Below, piece by piece: positions 48,104 through 56,549 of a stretch of DNA of 64,000 bases. The notes beneath the pieces are model-generated. The model ran no database searches, was not told where the DNA came from, and saw only the letters and a list, made by a program, of their open reading frames with translations. The stretch is from assembly GCF_030408675.1 (NCBI RefSeq), contig NZ_CP047200.1, forward strand, positions 1,426,001 through 1,490,000, written 5' to 3'. How positions within the stretch are numbered: position 1 is the first letter of the stretch; each line of letters starts with the position of its first letter. Origin of the DNA: Corynebacterium durum. GTDB taxonomy: Bacteria > Actinomycetota > Actinomycetes > Mycobacteriales > Mycobacteriaceae. The translations under genes and the position numbers were made by a program.

Positions 48104-48808
48104 CTATTGCGATAGCACGTCACTAATATGCTGAGCAAGTGCACGAGCAGAGTATTGGTTCAGATGGACGCCGTCGACCGTAAACTTCAAACCGTAACGT
48201 CTTCTTCGATGCTGTGCGTACCAGCGTTTGGTGCGAGGAAACAGTGTCATGATCACGCCATCAGCAAGACGGCAGGGTTGGCTATACGCCCATCCATAAG
48301 CTCCGGGACGCTGCGATATTTCCTCTCGTTGAACTCGCCCGGAGTCAATGTAGGGAAAACTGTATTTTTCAGCAAGCTGGGCAATAATTTCGTTTCGGCG
48401 CTCAATCAGACTGGGAGCGATCTCTTTCATCTCCATATGTGGCAACCCCATCAGCACAGTGTCTTTTCCAGACTGCATTAAAAGCTCACAGATTGTGCCG
48501 TACTCATGGGCAAAGTCCTCGTCAGTGGTTGCGCATCGTTGCAGATAACACCGTACGCGCATCTGAGGACGCCACAGTAATGACGCCTCGCCCATTGCAG
48601 GCAGTAATACGTCATTAGCGCCGATACACACCACCACGCTATCGCAATCAATAGTGGTGATGTATCGCATTAAGCGATCGCGCGCACCTCGTGTGGTATC
48701 GCCATTGACTCCTTTATTGATCACCTGGATATCAGACGGAAGAAAATCAGCAAAAGAGTACCCGATGCTACCCCTTGTAAGGCTATCGCCAAGAAAAAGA
48801 ACATGCAT
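48104..48808 (-). CDS. SGNH/GDSL-type hydrolase
   Basis: 234-aa esterase-fold hydrolase. Block I 'MHVLFLGDSLTRGSIG' carries the nucleophile Ser in GDS, block II the Gly in 'NKGVNGDTTRG', block III the Asn in 'VVVCIGANDVLLP', and block V the catalytic Asp-His in 'VDGVHLNQYSA'. No signal peptide, so cytosolic; substrate unknown, with acyl-lysophospholipid or carbohydrate esters as possibilities. Divergent from the response regulator gene 116 bases away. Confidence 0.88.
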   Translation of the reverse strand: MHVLFLGDSLTRGSIGYSFADFLPSDIQVINKGVNGDTTRGARDRLMRYITTIDCDSVVVCIGANDVLLPAMGEASLLWRPQMRVRCYLQRCATTDEDFAHEYGTICELLMQSGKDTVLMGLPHMEMKEIAPSLIERRNEIIAQLAEKYSFPYIDSGRVQREEISQRPGAYGWAYSQPCRLADGVIMTLFPRTKRWYAQHRRRRYGLKFTVDGVHLNQYSARALAQHISDVLSQ

Positions 48809-48923
48809 AGCATGATCAATAATAGCAGTTATACATATACAATCACCCCCATATGAGGTGACCTACCGCTCTTTTTGAAGCAATTTAGCCCAAGTTCATT
48901 ATTAATAAAATAGTGTTCACTTC

Positions 48924-49577
48924 ATGAAGAATAACGTGGTTATTGTAGATGATCATGAGATTGTTCTCATCGGAATTAGCGCACTCATAAACAGTTCTAA
49001 TACCTGCACAATGGTAGGCGCCTACCACACTGTGCAGGAGGTTGCGGAACATGTTCACGACCACACTAAACCACCCATAGATGTTGTGCTTTTAGCCCTT
49101 CGTCTCAGCGATAATAGTTGTCCACATGACAACATTAATTACTTACATGAATTAGATCTCGCAGTGTTGATCTTTAGCGCATATGAGAGTCCTTATCTTA
49201 CGCGACAGGCTTTGACCGCTGGCGTTGATGGAATTGTTGAAAAGTCCACATCGTCGGAAAACATAATTCAGGAAATCAACGCAGCGTGTTCAAACCCCCA
49301 TAACCCTGTTACTTCATGGCTGGCTACTAACTGCGTTCCACTATCGCCGCGGCAGCGAGAAGTTCTTGAGCTTTACGCGCTGGGGGAACCTGCGAAACGT
49401 GTTGCTAGCCTTACTGGCCTGTCTGTAGAGACTGTCAACGATTATTTGTCGCGTATCCGCACAAAATATGCTCAGGCTGGCAGGCCAACTTTTTCAAAAG
49501 TTGATCTTGTGCTGCGCGCTCTTGAGGATGGTCTTATTCCAGGCCCACGCGACGTTCGTGTTCGCACACTGCGCTAG
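48924..49577 (+). CDS. Orphan LuxR-type response regulator with degenerate receiver
   Basis: 217 aa. Receiver domain 1-120 with the acidic pair D9/D10 ('NVVIVDDHEIVLIG'), Ser in 'LIFSAYES' and Lys in 'VEKSTSS'. The phospho-acceptor site, normally VVLLDLRLP, reads VVLLALRLS: Ala58 (codon GCC at 49095-49097). DNA-binding HTH at about 140-200: 'LSPRQREVLELYALGEPAKR' and 'LSVETVNDYLSRIRTKYAQA', typical NarL/LuxR. No histidine kinase gene is adjacent. No clear ribosome-binding site before the ATG, so the message may be leaderless. Conventional phospho-control looks impossible. Confidence 0.88.
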   Translation: MKNNVVIVDDHEIVLIGISALINSSNTCTMVGAYHTVQEVAEHVHDHTKPPIDVVLLALRLSDNSCPHDNINYLHELDLAVLIFSAYESPYLTRQALTAGVDGIVEKSTSSENIIQEINAACSNPHNPVTSWLATNCVPLSPRQREVLELYALGEPAKRVASLTGLSVETVNDYLSRIRTKYAQAGRPTFSKVDLVLRALEDGLIPGPRDVRVRTLR

Positions 49578-49617
49578 CTTGTGCTGATGCTAAGCCACAT
49601 GGTGTACGTTTTGCTTC

Positions 49618-50328
49618 ATGAGCGCTGTGTTCCCCTACCCCACCACCACCGAAGATTTTCGTGTCGCCCTTTCTGAAATTCAGGAACGCATTCAGGCAGC
49701 ATCATCGCCTGGACAGTCGGTTCGACTGCTTCCTGTGTCAAAGACGGTTCCAGCTGACAGGCTGAGGCATGCGATTGAGGCTGGGTGCACCGTGCTTGGG
49801 GAAAACAAGGCACAAGAAGCGCTAGCCAAGTCGGAAAAGTTGGCCGACACTGGCATCTCGTGGTCTATCATTGGCCATTTACAGTCGAACAAGGCCAAGT
49901 ACATCGCGCGCTTCGCAGATGAGTTTCAGGCTCTTGACTCGTTAAAATTAGCCGAGATTCTTCACAGCAGGCTCGATAGTGAAGACCGCGTACTAAGAGT
50001 GTTTATCCAGGTCAATACATCGGGCGAGCCACAGAAAGCAGGCATTGATCCGGCGGGCGTCGACAAGCTACTTGAGCGTATGCCGGAGTTTCCCAGGTTG
50101 CGTGTGGTAGGTTTGATGACAATGGCGCGAAACAGTACTGATCAAGCTGTGGTGCGTGGTGCATTTGAACGGTTGCGGCTGTTGCGGGATGTTCTCTCCC
50201 CAAACGTGCCGGAGGGGGTGTCGCTCAGGGAGCTATCCATGGGCATGTCTGGAGATTTTGAGCTTGCCATTCAGGAAGGCTCTACCTGTGTGCGCATCGG
50301 GCGTGGGCTTTTTGGCCACCGCGATTAG
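49618..50328 (+). CDS. YggS/PLPBP family pyridoxal-phosphate homeostasis protein
   Basis: 236-aa single-domain TIM-barrel PLP carrier. PLP lysine in 'LLPVSKTVPADRLRHAIEAG', then 'LGENKAQEALAK', 'WSIIGHLQSNKAKYIARFAD', 'IQVNTSGEPQKAGIDPAGVD', 'LSMGMSGDFELAIQEGSTCV' and 'RIGRGLFGHRD'. It buffers free PLP and affects amino-acid and keto-acid metabolism. A 13-mer copy at 50056-50068 encodes part of AGVDKL. Confidence 0.95.
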   Translation: MSAVFPYPTTTEDFRVALSEIQERIQAASSPGQSVRLLPVSKTVPADRLRHAIEAGCTVLGENKAQEALAKSEKLADTGISWSIIGHLQSNKAKYIARFADEFQALDSLKLAEILHSRLDSEDRVLRVFIQVNTSGEPQKAGIDPAGVDKLLERMPEFPRLRVVGLMTMARNSTDQAVVRGAFERLRLLRDVLSPNVPEGVSLRELSMGMSGDFELAIQEGSTCVRIGRGLFGHRD

Positions 50329-50371
50329 CCAAAAGTTACGCCGCAGCTATGCCGCTGCGGTTATTCGGGAG

Positions 50372-50581
50372 CTACCCGAACTGCCTCTCTTCAATTGCTC
50401 GCTTACGGGTGGTCCACAACATTCCTAATCCTGGAATGCCGATCACTGCGACGACCATAAAGAAGGTCCATCGATCCATGAGGGCAAGCCCAACAAGCAG
50501 AACCGCGACGACGACGGCGAAGGAAAAGATGGATGCAAGCGAGAGAGGGAATCCCGGTTCGGAGACGCGTGATTGTGACAT
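50372..50581 (-). CDS. Small two-helix membrane protein (69 aa)
   Basis: Starts at ATG 50581 (MSQSRVSEPGFPLSL), with GAGG seven bases upstream; the frame is open to 50635 but without a better signal. Two hydrophobic helices separated by a short loop ('SLASIFSFAVVVAVLLVGLA' and 'WTFFMVVAVIGIPGLGMLWT') and a basic/acidic C-terminal tail. Resembles small actinobacterial membrane proteins of unknown role. Convergent with the YggS gene. Confidence 0.7.
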   Translation of the reverse strand: MSQSRVSEPGFPLSLASIFSFAVVVAVLLVGLALMDRWTFFMVVAVIGIPGLGMLWTTRKRAIEERQFG

Positions 50582-50894
50582 TGGAAACCTCGGAAGATGC
50601 CTCAGAAGGTGTCTGGAAGAAGTGTTCAAAAGCAATGTTTAGGTTGATGGAGCAGGGAACTCATTATCGGAACCCATTTTCCGGTACCTATTTCCAATGT
50701 AGGTCTCGTTTTATTTGATAATCAAATACTTTAGCTTCCGTTTAGCTTTCATTGTGCTAGGTATTTGTTAGGTATTATAGCCTCAGGGAAAAACAAATAA
50801 TTAGGTGAGAAAGTAGCAGACCCCATTCAACTCACACCTCAAGCTTCAAGCTCATGACGCCACATGCCGTTCGCCTTATCACCACGGTCCCCTT
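50582..50894. promoter_or_regulatory. 313-base AT-rich non-coding region with a palindrome
   Basis: No gene visible. It upstream-flanks the small membrane protein gene (minus strand) and lies after the thioesterase gene's end. AT-rich between about 50690 and 50800, including the 15-base palindrome at 50713-50727 and a repeated TTAGCTT. A promoter for the membrane protein is the simplest reading; an unannotated small RNA is possible. Confidence 0.4.
50713..50727. promoter_or_regulatory. 15-base palindrome, possible operator
   Basis: ATTTGATAATCAAAT: two 7-base arms that are exact reverse complements around a central A, inside an AT-rich stretch about 130 bases upstream of the small membrane protein start. 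No matching regulator can be named. Confidence 0.45.
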
Positions 50895-51350
50895 TTACAC
50901 AGAATCGCCCAGCTCCCGGTCAAGTACCAGCGTCCGGAGGGTGGTTCGTGCCACAATATTGCCGCGATGATTCAAATGCACTTCCCACACCTGCGTGGAT
51001 CGCCCGAGGTGAATAGGGGTTGCTTCCGCTTCGATCACGCCGGCGCCCACGGAGCGAATGAAGTCAGTGTTGTTATTTACACCAACAACAGGTCCACCTG
51101 CGGCGCAGCAGCCCGCAACTGAGCCAACCGACTCCGCGATGGCGGTAAATACTCCACCATGAACAAGCTCCATGGGCTGCAGGTGGGTATCGGTGACGTG
51201 AATCTGTGCACGTGTCCCAGACGCGCTGATGTGGGTGTAACGGATGTTGAGCGCGGCGTCGAAACCCGTGTTAAGGGCGTTGAATTCCTCCAGTTCGTCG
51301 GTGGTTAGGGGTGCATCGGCGGCTTTCTGAATGAGGTGATCAAATTTCAT
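50895..51350 (-). CDS. Hotdog-fold thioesterase (PaaI family)
   Basis: 151-aa acyl-CoA thioesterase-like protein. 'LQPMELVHGGVFTAIAESVG' contains the HGG motif and catalytic Glu/Asp region of the PaaI/4HBT family, followed by 'VGVNNNTDFIRSVGAGVIEA' and 'RSTQVWEVHLNHRGNIVART'. Substrate unknown. Divergent from gnd, a neighbourhood seen in other corynebacteria. Confidence 0.9.
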   Translation of the reverse strand: MKFDHLIQKAADAPLTTDELEEFNALNTGFDAALNIRYTHISASGTRAQIHVTDTHLQPMELVHGGVFTAIAESVGSVAGCCAAGGPVVGVNNNTDFIRSVGAGVIEAEATPIHLGRSTQVWEVHLNHRGNIVARTTLRTLVLDRELGDSV

Positions 51351-51574
51351 ACCGCCATTGTATCCCGTGGGTCAACACGGAACTGTCTACATCTGCCCGA
51401 TTATCTTTGTTTATATTGTTTTTGCTGTTCAACGACGTTGTTAGTGCAGTCTCTGGCCATGATTTTTGTCCTGCTAGACGGTCCCCTACACAGGCAATAG
51501 CCCACGTGCAAGGTGTGATCATCAGTGGTACCTTTCGCGGACATTCCCATACCGTCCGGGTAGGATGGTGAACC

Positions 51575-53026
51575 ATGACTGATCAGAAAGCACTTGCACA
51601 GATTGGCGTTGTTGGCCTGGCTGTGATGGGCTCTAACATTGCCCGAAACTTTGCCCGCCATGACTACACGGTGGCGGTATACAATCGCAGCACGGAAAAA
51701 ACCGATGCTTTCATGGCTGAGTACGGTAAGGACGGTGACTTCATCCCGTCCACAACAATCAAAGAGTTTGTTGCGTCCTTGGAACGCCCCCGACGTGCGC
51801 TGATCATGGTACAAGCTGGCGAAGCCACTGATGCTGTAATCGCTCAGCTTGCAGATGCCATGGATAAGGGTGACATCATCATTGATGGCGGCAATTCCCT
51901 CTTTACTGACACCATTCGCCGCGAAGCGGACATGAGTGCTCGTGGCCTGCACTTTGTTGGCGCTGGCATTTCCGGCGGTGAGGAGGGCGCCCTGAACGGC
52001 CCGTCCATTATGCCTGGCGGTCCAGCTGAGTCCTACGAGTCACTTGGCCCATTGCTGGAGTCTATCGCCGCCCATGTTGATGACGTTCCCTGCTGCACAC
52101 ACATTGGCCCGAATGGTGCCGGTCACTTTGTCAAGATGGTGCACAATGGCATCGAGTACGCCGATATGCAGGTGATTGGTGAGGCATATCATTTGTTGCG
52201 CTATGCCGCACACATGACTCCCGCAGAAATCGCCGAGGTGTTCCGCGAGTGGAACACCGGCGATCTTGATTCTTACCTGGTGGAAATTACTGCGGAAGTG
52301 TTGTCTCAGGTTGATGCCGAAACCGGTAAACCATTGATTGACGTGATCGTAGATCAGGCGGGCCAGAAGGGCACGGGTCGGTGGACTGTAAAGGCCGCAC
52401 TAGATTTGGGCATTCCCACCACAGGTATTGGCGAAGCCGTGTTTGCTCGGGCATTGTCGGGCGCAGCCGATCAGCGCGCTGCTACTGAGGGGCAACTTCC
52501 CACAGGTGATATTGCAGACGGCGTATCGGATGATGAACGCCCAGAGTTCATTGAAGACGTTCGCCGCGCGTTGTACGCTTCGAAGCTCGTGGCCTACGCC
52601 CAGGGCTTTGACGAGATCAAAGCTGGTTCCGAGGAGTACGGCTGGGATATTGACCCCCGTGACTTGGCCACCATTTGGCGAGATGGCTGCATCATTCGCG
52701 CCAAGTTCCTCAACCGCATTGTTGATGCCTACAACACCAATCCAGATGTTGAATCGCTTCTTCTTGACCCCTACTTCAAGAACGAAATGGGCGATTTGAT
52801 TAACTCTTGGCGCCGCGTCGTCATTGCCGCAACTCAAACAGGCTTGCCGATTCCGGTATTCGCGTCCTCACTTTCCTACTATGATTCATTGCGCGCAGAC
52901 CGTCTGCCCGCGGCATTGATCCAGGGTCAACGCGACTACTTTGGCGCGCACACGTATCAGCGCGTTGACAAGCCCGGAACGTTCCACACCCAATGGAGCG
53001 GCGATCGTTCTGAGGTTGAAGCCTAA
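51575..53026 (+). CDS. gnd: 6-phosphogluconate dehydrogenase, decarboxylating
   Basis: Oxidative pentose-phosphate enzyme: 6-phosphogluconate to ribulose-5-phosphate, CO2 and NADPH. 483 aa. Rossmann motif 'GVVGLAVMGSNIARNFARHD' with NRS for NADP, 'DGGNSLFTD', active-site blocks 'GAGISGGEEGALNGPSIMPG', 'GHFVKMVHNGIEYADMQVIG' (catalytic Lys/Asn) and 'QKGTGRWT'; the C-terminal 'DYFGAHTYQR' is the substrate clamp from the partner subunit. Preceded by a 224-base gap containing its promoter. Confidence 0.97.
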   Translation: MTDQKALAQIGVVGLAVMGSNIARNFARHDYTVAVYNRSTEKTDAFMAEYGKDGDFIPSTTIKEFVASLERPRRALIMVQAGEATDAVIAQLADAMDKGDIIIDGGNSLFTDTIRREADMSARGLHFVGAGISGGEEGALNGPSIMPGGPAESYESLGPLLESIAAHVDDVPCCTHIGPNGAGHFVKMVHNGIEYADMQVIGEAYHLLRYAAHMTPAEIAEVFREWNTGDLDSYLVEITAEVLSQVDAETGKPLIDVIVDQAGQKGTGRWTVKAALDLGIPTTGIGEAVFARALSGAADQRAATEGQLPTGDIADGVSDDERPEFIEDVRRALYASKLVAYAQGFDEIKAGSEEYGWDIDPRDLATIWRDGCIIRAKFLNRIVDAYNTNPDVESLLLDPYFKNEMGDLINSWRRVVIAATQTGLPIPVFASSLSYYDSLRADRLPAALIQGQRDYFGAHTYQRVDKPGTFHTQWSGDRSEVEA

Positions 53027-53104
53027 ACGTGAACAACGACCCTTCATCTTTGTCGGGCCCCAGCTTGCGTGTGCTCAGCACGTGCATGGCCGGGGTCCGA
53101 TGTA

Positions 53105-53117
53105 GCTTATCGACGCC
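53105..53117 (-). repeat. Intergenic copy of the recurrent 13-mer
   Basis: GCTTATCGACGCC, exact reverse complement of GGCGTCGATAAGC, in the 168-base gap between gnd and the first CNNM gene. It shares an extended context with the near-copy at 45341. Confidence 0.6.
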
Positions 53118-53194
53118 GCGACATGCACCACGCACACTGCAACACCAACAGACACGGGAGCAGGGGGCGTCACGTCTGCTGAGCTGCGATTAAC

Positions 53195-54574
53195 ATGGAT
53201 ATTGCACTAAGTATTCTTTCTCTTTTCGGGTTTGTTGCATTGACGGTGGGCACGGGCTTTTTCGTGGCCATCGAATTTGCGTTAACGGGCCTGGAGCGCT
53301 CCACTATTGATAATCACGTGGAAAACAAGGGCGATGCCACAGCGCGGGCGATTCAGAAGGCGCATAATAAGCTTTCTTTTGAGCTTTCCGGTGCCCAGCT
53401 GGGCATCACCATCACTACACTTGCAACGGGTTATTTAGCTGAGCCCATTTTGGCGCGGTACTTCACCCCGGCATTGGAACTTGTGGGCTTGTCTGATAAC
53501 GCTGCCCCGGCGGTGTCGCTGGTGTTGGCGATGATTGTGGCGACATTGCTGTCGATGGTGTATGGCGAACTAGTGCCCAAAAACATGGCCATCACCAATC
53601 CGCTTACTACTGCGCGTGTAACGGTAGGGCCAGTTCGATTGTTCAACCGTGTTTTTGCTGGTGTTATCCACAGCCTAAATAAAACGGCTAACACCCTGGT
53701 GCGCCGCATGGGTATTGAACCTGCCGATGAATTAGCTTCCGCACGTTCCCCGCAGGAATTGGGTGCGTTGGTGCGTAATTCCGCGAAGCATGGTGGCTTG
53801 GAGGAAAGCCAAGCCAAAATGCTGGACCGCTCGTTGAAGTTTGGGGAAACAAACGCCGAAGAACTCATGACGCCGCGTTCTACTATCGCAGCACTCGACG
53901 CCGATGACACGGTGACTGACCTGTTGGCCTTGGCCCTAGAGACCGGGCATTCCCGTTTCCCTGTCACTGATGGGGACTTAGACGCCACGATCGGCGTGGT
54001 ACACGTCAAGGACGCGTTTTCTATTCCGCGTGAACAGCACAACGCCACAAAACTGCGCTTGCTTGCCCGCCCAGTGCCTACTGTCCCGATCAGCTTGGAT
54101 GGCGACGCCGTGCTCAACGCTGTTCGTTCCGCAGGATCACAGGTGGTATTGGTCGCCGATGAGTATGGCGGTACTGCCGGCATCGTCACTATCGAAGATG
54201 TGGTTGAGGAGATTCTGGGCGAGGTGTACGACGAGCATGACGACACGGGTGACAAAGATTTCGCTCAACTGGGCGATAGTTGGCAGGTCTCTGGGCTTGT
54301 TCGAGTAGATGATCTTCCTGAGAATACTGGCTATTTCTCCCCCGAAGGCCCGTACGAAACCATTGGTGGTTTGGTGATGGACACGCTGGGCCGGATCCCC
54401 ATGGAGGGCGACGTGGTGTTGTTGCCACAAACAGATCGGGATTTCCTGGACGAGTTTGAGTCGGGTATCCGCGGTCGGTGGATAGCACGGGTGGTGGCCA
54501 TGGATGATCGCCGCGTGGACAAGGTAATTTTGACCCCCATCAGCGATGAAGAAGCCGAGGAGTACAAGCGATGA
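53195..54574 (+). CDS. CNNM/CBS-domain membrane transporter-like protein (first of pair)
   Basis: 459 aa. N-terminal DUF21/CNNM transmembrane domain (about 1-180; 'FVAIEFALTGLERSTIDNHV', 'GAQLGITITTLATGYLAEPI', 'MVYGELVPKNMAITNPLTTA'), a CBS pair (about 215-345; 'EELMTPRSTIAALDADDTVT', 'GIVTIEDVVEEILGEVYDEH') and a C-terminal CorC_HlyC domain (about 365-455). Members are implicated in Mg2+ or Co2+ efflux/homeostasis; older 'hemolysin' annotations are misleading. Overlaps the next gene by four bases. Confidence 0.93.
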   Translation: MDIALSILSLFGFVALTVGTGFFVAIEFALTGLERSTIDNHVENKGDATARAIQKAHNKLSFELSGAQLGITITTLATGYLAEPILARYFTPALELVGLSDNAAPAVSLVLAMIVATLLSMVYGELVPKNMAITNPLTTARVTVGPVRLFNRVFAGVIHSLNKTANTLVRRMGIEPADELASARSPQELGALVRNSAKHGGLEESQAKMLDRSLKFGETNAEELMTPRSTIAALDADDTVTDLLALALETGHSRFPVTDGDLDATIGVVHVKDAFSIPREQHNATKLRLLARPVPTVPISLDGDAVLNAVRSAGSQVVLVADEYGGTAGIVTIEDVVEEILGEVYDEHDDTGDKDFAQLGDSWQVSGLVRVDDLPENTGYFSPEGPYETIGGLVMDTLGRIPMEGDVVLLPQTDRDFLDEFESGIRGRWIARVVAMDDRRVDKVILTPISDEEAEEYKR

Positions 54575-55653
54575 ATGCTCTGCCTGCGATTCTTTTTGCC
54601 GCGGTGTTGTTGGCCATCAACGCATTTTTCGTCAGCGCTGAGTTCGCATTAATTTCCTCTCGCCGTGACCGCCTTGATGCCTTGATTGCGCAAGGTAAAA
54701 CGCGCGCACGCACAGTCCTCTATGCCACTGAACATTTGTCCATGATGTTGGCGGGCGCCCAGCTTGGTATTACTATCGCCTCGTTGCTGCTGGGTAAGGT
54801 TGGCGAGCCAGCCATCGCACTTATGATCGAGACACCTTTCCACGCGGCTGGTATGCCGGATAATTTGCTGCACCCTGTGTCTTTTGCCATCGCGTTGGCG
54901 CTAGTCACGGTGCTGCACATCATTCTTGGCGAGATGGTTCCCAAAAACATTGCGTTGGCTGGCCCCGAGTCGGTGGCTATGTTACTTGTGCCTATGCATA
55001 TGTGGTTTGTGCGTATTACCCGCCCATTGATTGTGCTGATGAACTGGATGGCACGTGTCACATTACGCATGTTTGGTATCGAGCAAAAGGAAGAACTGGA
55101 TTCCACCGTCGACCGCCAGCAACTGGCCACCATGATCCGGGAATCCCGCTCAGAGGGGCTTCTCGACGCCGAGGAACACGCGCGTCTCAACAAAGCGCTG
55201 GGAACAGAGTCACGACTGATGAAAGAAGTGCTCATTCCCCGAGCTCAGGTACATACGCTGACGCTAACCCGGGATGGTATCGCCGTAGATGAACTAGAGC
55301 AAGCCGTCAGCTCAACTGGGTTTTCTCGCTTTCCTGTCATTGGGGTCGGTGGCGAGTATGCGGGTTATATTCACGTCAAAGACGTGTTGGATGATTTGGT
55401 CAATCACTCTGACGCATCGAGTGATGCGTCCACAATTACCCCCGTTTTCCTCCCCCGCTCCAGCCTCCGCAGGCTTATTTCTGTGGACGGTTCAACTACC
55501 CTAGATGCTGCGATGCGACTGATGCGTCGTAGATCTGCTCACATGGCGGAGGTTCGGGAGCGTGGACAGCTTCTGGGCATCATCACACTTGAAGATTTGA
55601 TCGAAGAATACGTCGGAACCGTACGGGATTGGACGCACGAGGAAGAACCATGA
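54571..55653 (+). CDS. CNNM/CBS-domain membrane protein (second of pair, lacks CorC_HlyC domain)
   Basis: 360 aa. DUF21 membrane domain ('FFVSAEFALISSRRDRLDAL', 'GAQLGITIASLLLGKVGEPA', 'ILGEMVPKNIALAGPESVAM') and two CBS motifs ending 'LGIITLEDLIEEYVGTVRDW'. The sequence stops right after the CBS pair, so it has no CorC_HlyC domain, unlike its neighbour. ATGA overlaps on both sides couple it to the previous and next genes; a heteromeric transporter with the first gene product is plausible. Confidence 0.92.
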   Translation: MNALPAILFAAVLLAINAFFVSAEFALISSRRDRLDALIAQGKTRARTVLYATEHLSMMLAGAQLGITIASLLLGKVGEPAIALMIETPFHAAGMPDNLLHPVSFAIALALVTVLHIILGEMVPKNIALAGPESVAMLLVPMHMWFVRITRPLIVLMNWMARVTLRMFGIEQKEELDSTVDRQQLATMIRESRSEGLLDAEEHARLNKALGTESRLMKEVLIPRAQVHTLTLTRDGIAVDELEQAVSSTGFSRFPVIGVGGEYAGYIHVKDVLDDLVNHSDASSDASTITPVFLPRSSLRRLISVDGSTTLDAAMRLMRRRSAHMAEVRERGQLLGIITLEDLIEEYVGTVRDWTHEEEP

Positions 55654-56513
55654 CGACCGTGCTCTCACCAGAGCAATGGCAGGAGCAAGCCGAGCTCCAC
55701 AGGCAACGAGCCGAATCGTTGACTGCAGAGCATCTTGAACGCCGTCGGGCCGGTAAAAAACATCCCATCTTTGATTTTTTGTTCGAGTACTACCCCACTA
55801 AACCGGCGCAATTGGCCAGGTGGCACCCTGGTGCCGGAGTGTTACTGGAGGGAAATCCTCCGCATGCCGGGTGGCGGGATTACACCACTTTCTCCGACGG
55901 TGTAGGCGTGGATGTCCGAGGTTTTTGGGGACGTCGAAAGGAAGCATTATTGTACATAGAGACGCTGCTATCTTCGACCATAACTAATCCCGCGCATTTC
56001 GATTGTTTTGGTCTTCACGAATGGGCGATGGTGTACAAAACTGATTCCCCGCGCCATGATCTGGATCTGCGTCTTACGCGAGAGGAAACCAACCAGGTAG
56101 TAGAGTCCCACAGCATTCGGTGTACTCACTACGATGCGTTTCGATTTTTCACTACCCCCGCTCGCCCCCTCAACTTCCGGGTTTTGGAGCGCTCAGATCA
56201 GGTTGCCTCCGACCAAGTGGGTTGTTTGCATGTCACAATGGACCTATATAAATGGGCCACCAAGCTTGGGCCTTTGGTCCCCGGGCCGCTGTGGCTTGAT
56301 TGTTTTGAGCTAGCCAGGGATGTACGAATTTTAGACATGGAAGCATCGCCTTATGATGTGCGTCCACTGGGGTTTGGGGTAGTCGAAATTGAAAAAAGTT
56401 CGGGAAAGTTGGAATATGTGACAAGACAACGTTTGTTTTCTCGACGCGCCGCGCCATTGAGGCAGCAGCTCATTGAGATCATTAAAAACACGTCAACCGG
56501 GCTGCCCGCGTGA
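55650..56513 (+). CDS. Conserved actinobacterial protein, usually annotated 3-methyladenine DNA glycosylase
   Basis: About 287 aa from ATG 55650, overlapping the CNNM stop (ATGA). Begins MTTVLSPEQWQEQAELHRQR, then 'GKKHPIFDFLFEYYPTKPAQ', 'LARWHPGAGVLLEG', 'NPAHFDCFGLHEWAMVYKTD', 'CTHYDAFRFFTTPARPLNFR' and 'LHVTMDLYKWATKLGPLVPG'. This is a conserved actinobacterial family that databases call a 3-methyladenine DNA glycosylase; I see no helix-hairpin-helix or other glycosylase motif, so the function is unproven. Confidence 0.7.
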   Translation: MTTVLSPEQWQEQAELHRQRAESLTAEHLERRRAGKKHPIFDFLFEYYPTKPAQLARWHPGAGVLLEGNPPHAGWRDYTTFSDGVGVDVRGFWGRRKEALLYIETLLSSTITNPAHFDCFGLHEWAMVYKTDSPRHDLDLRLTREETNQVVESHSIRCTHYDAFRFFTTPARPLNFRVLERSDQVASDQVGCLHVTMDLYKWATKLGPLVPGPLWLDCFELARDVRILDMEASPYDVRPLGFGVVEIEKSSGKLEYVTRQRLFSRRAAPLRQQLIEIIKNTSTGLPA

Positions 56514-56549
56514 GCGGGACAGGTATGAGCAACATAAAAGGTGGTTTCT

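Noticed and set aside
53041..53101. Hairpin-like sequence after gnd (GGCCCC...GGGG with an inner GTGCTCAGCAC)
   Set aside because: Stem pairing is broken and no U-run follows, so I could not support a terminator.
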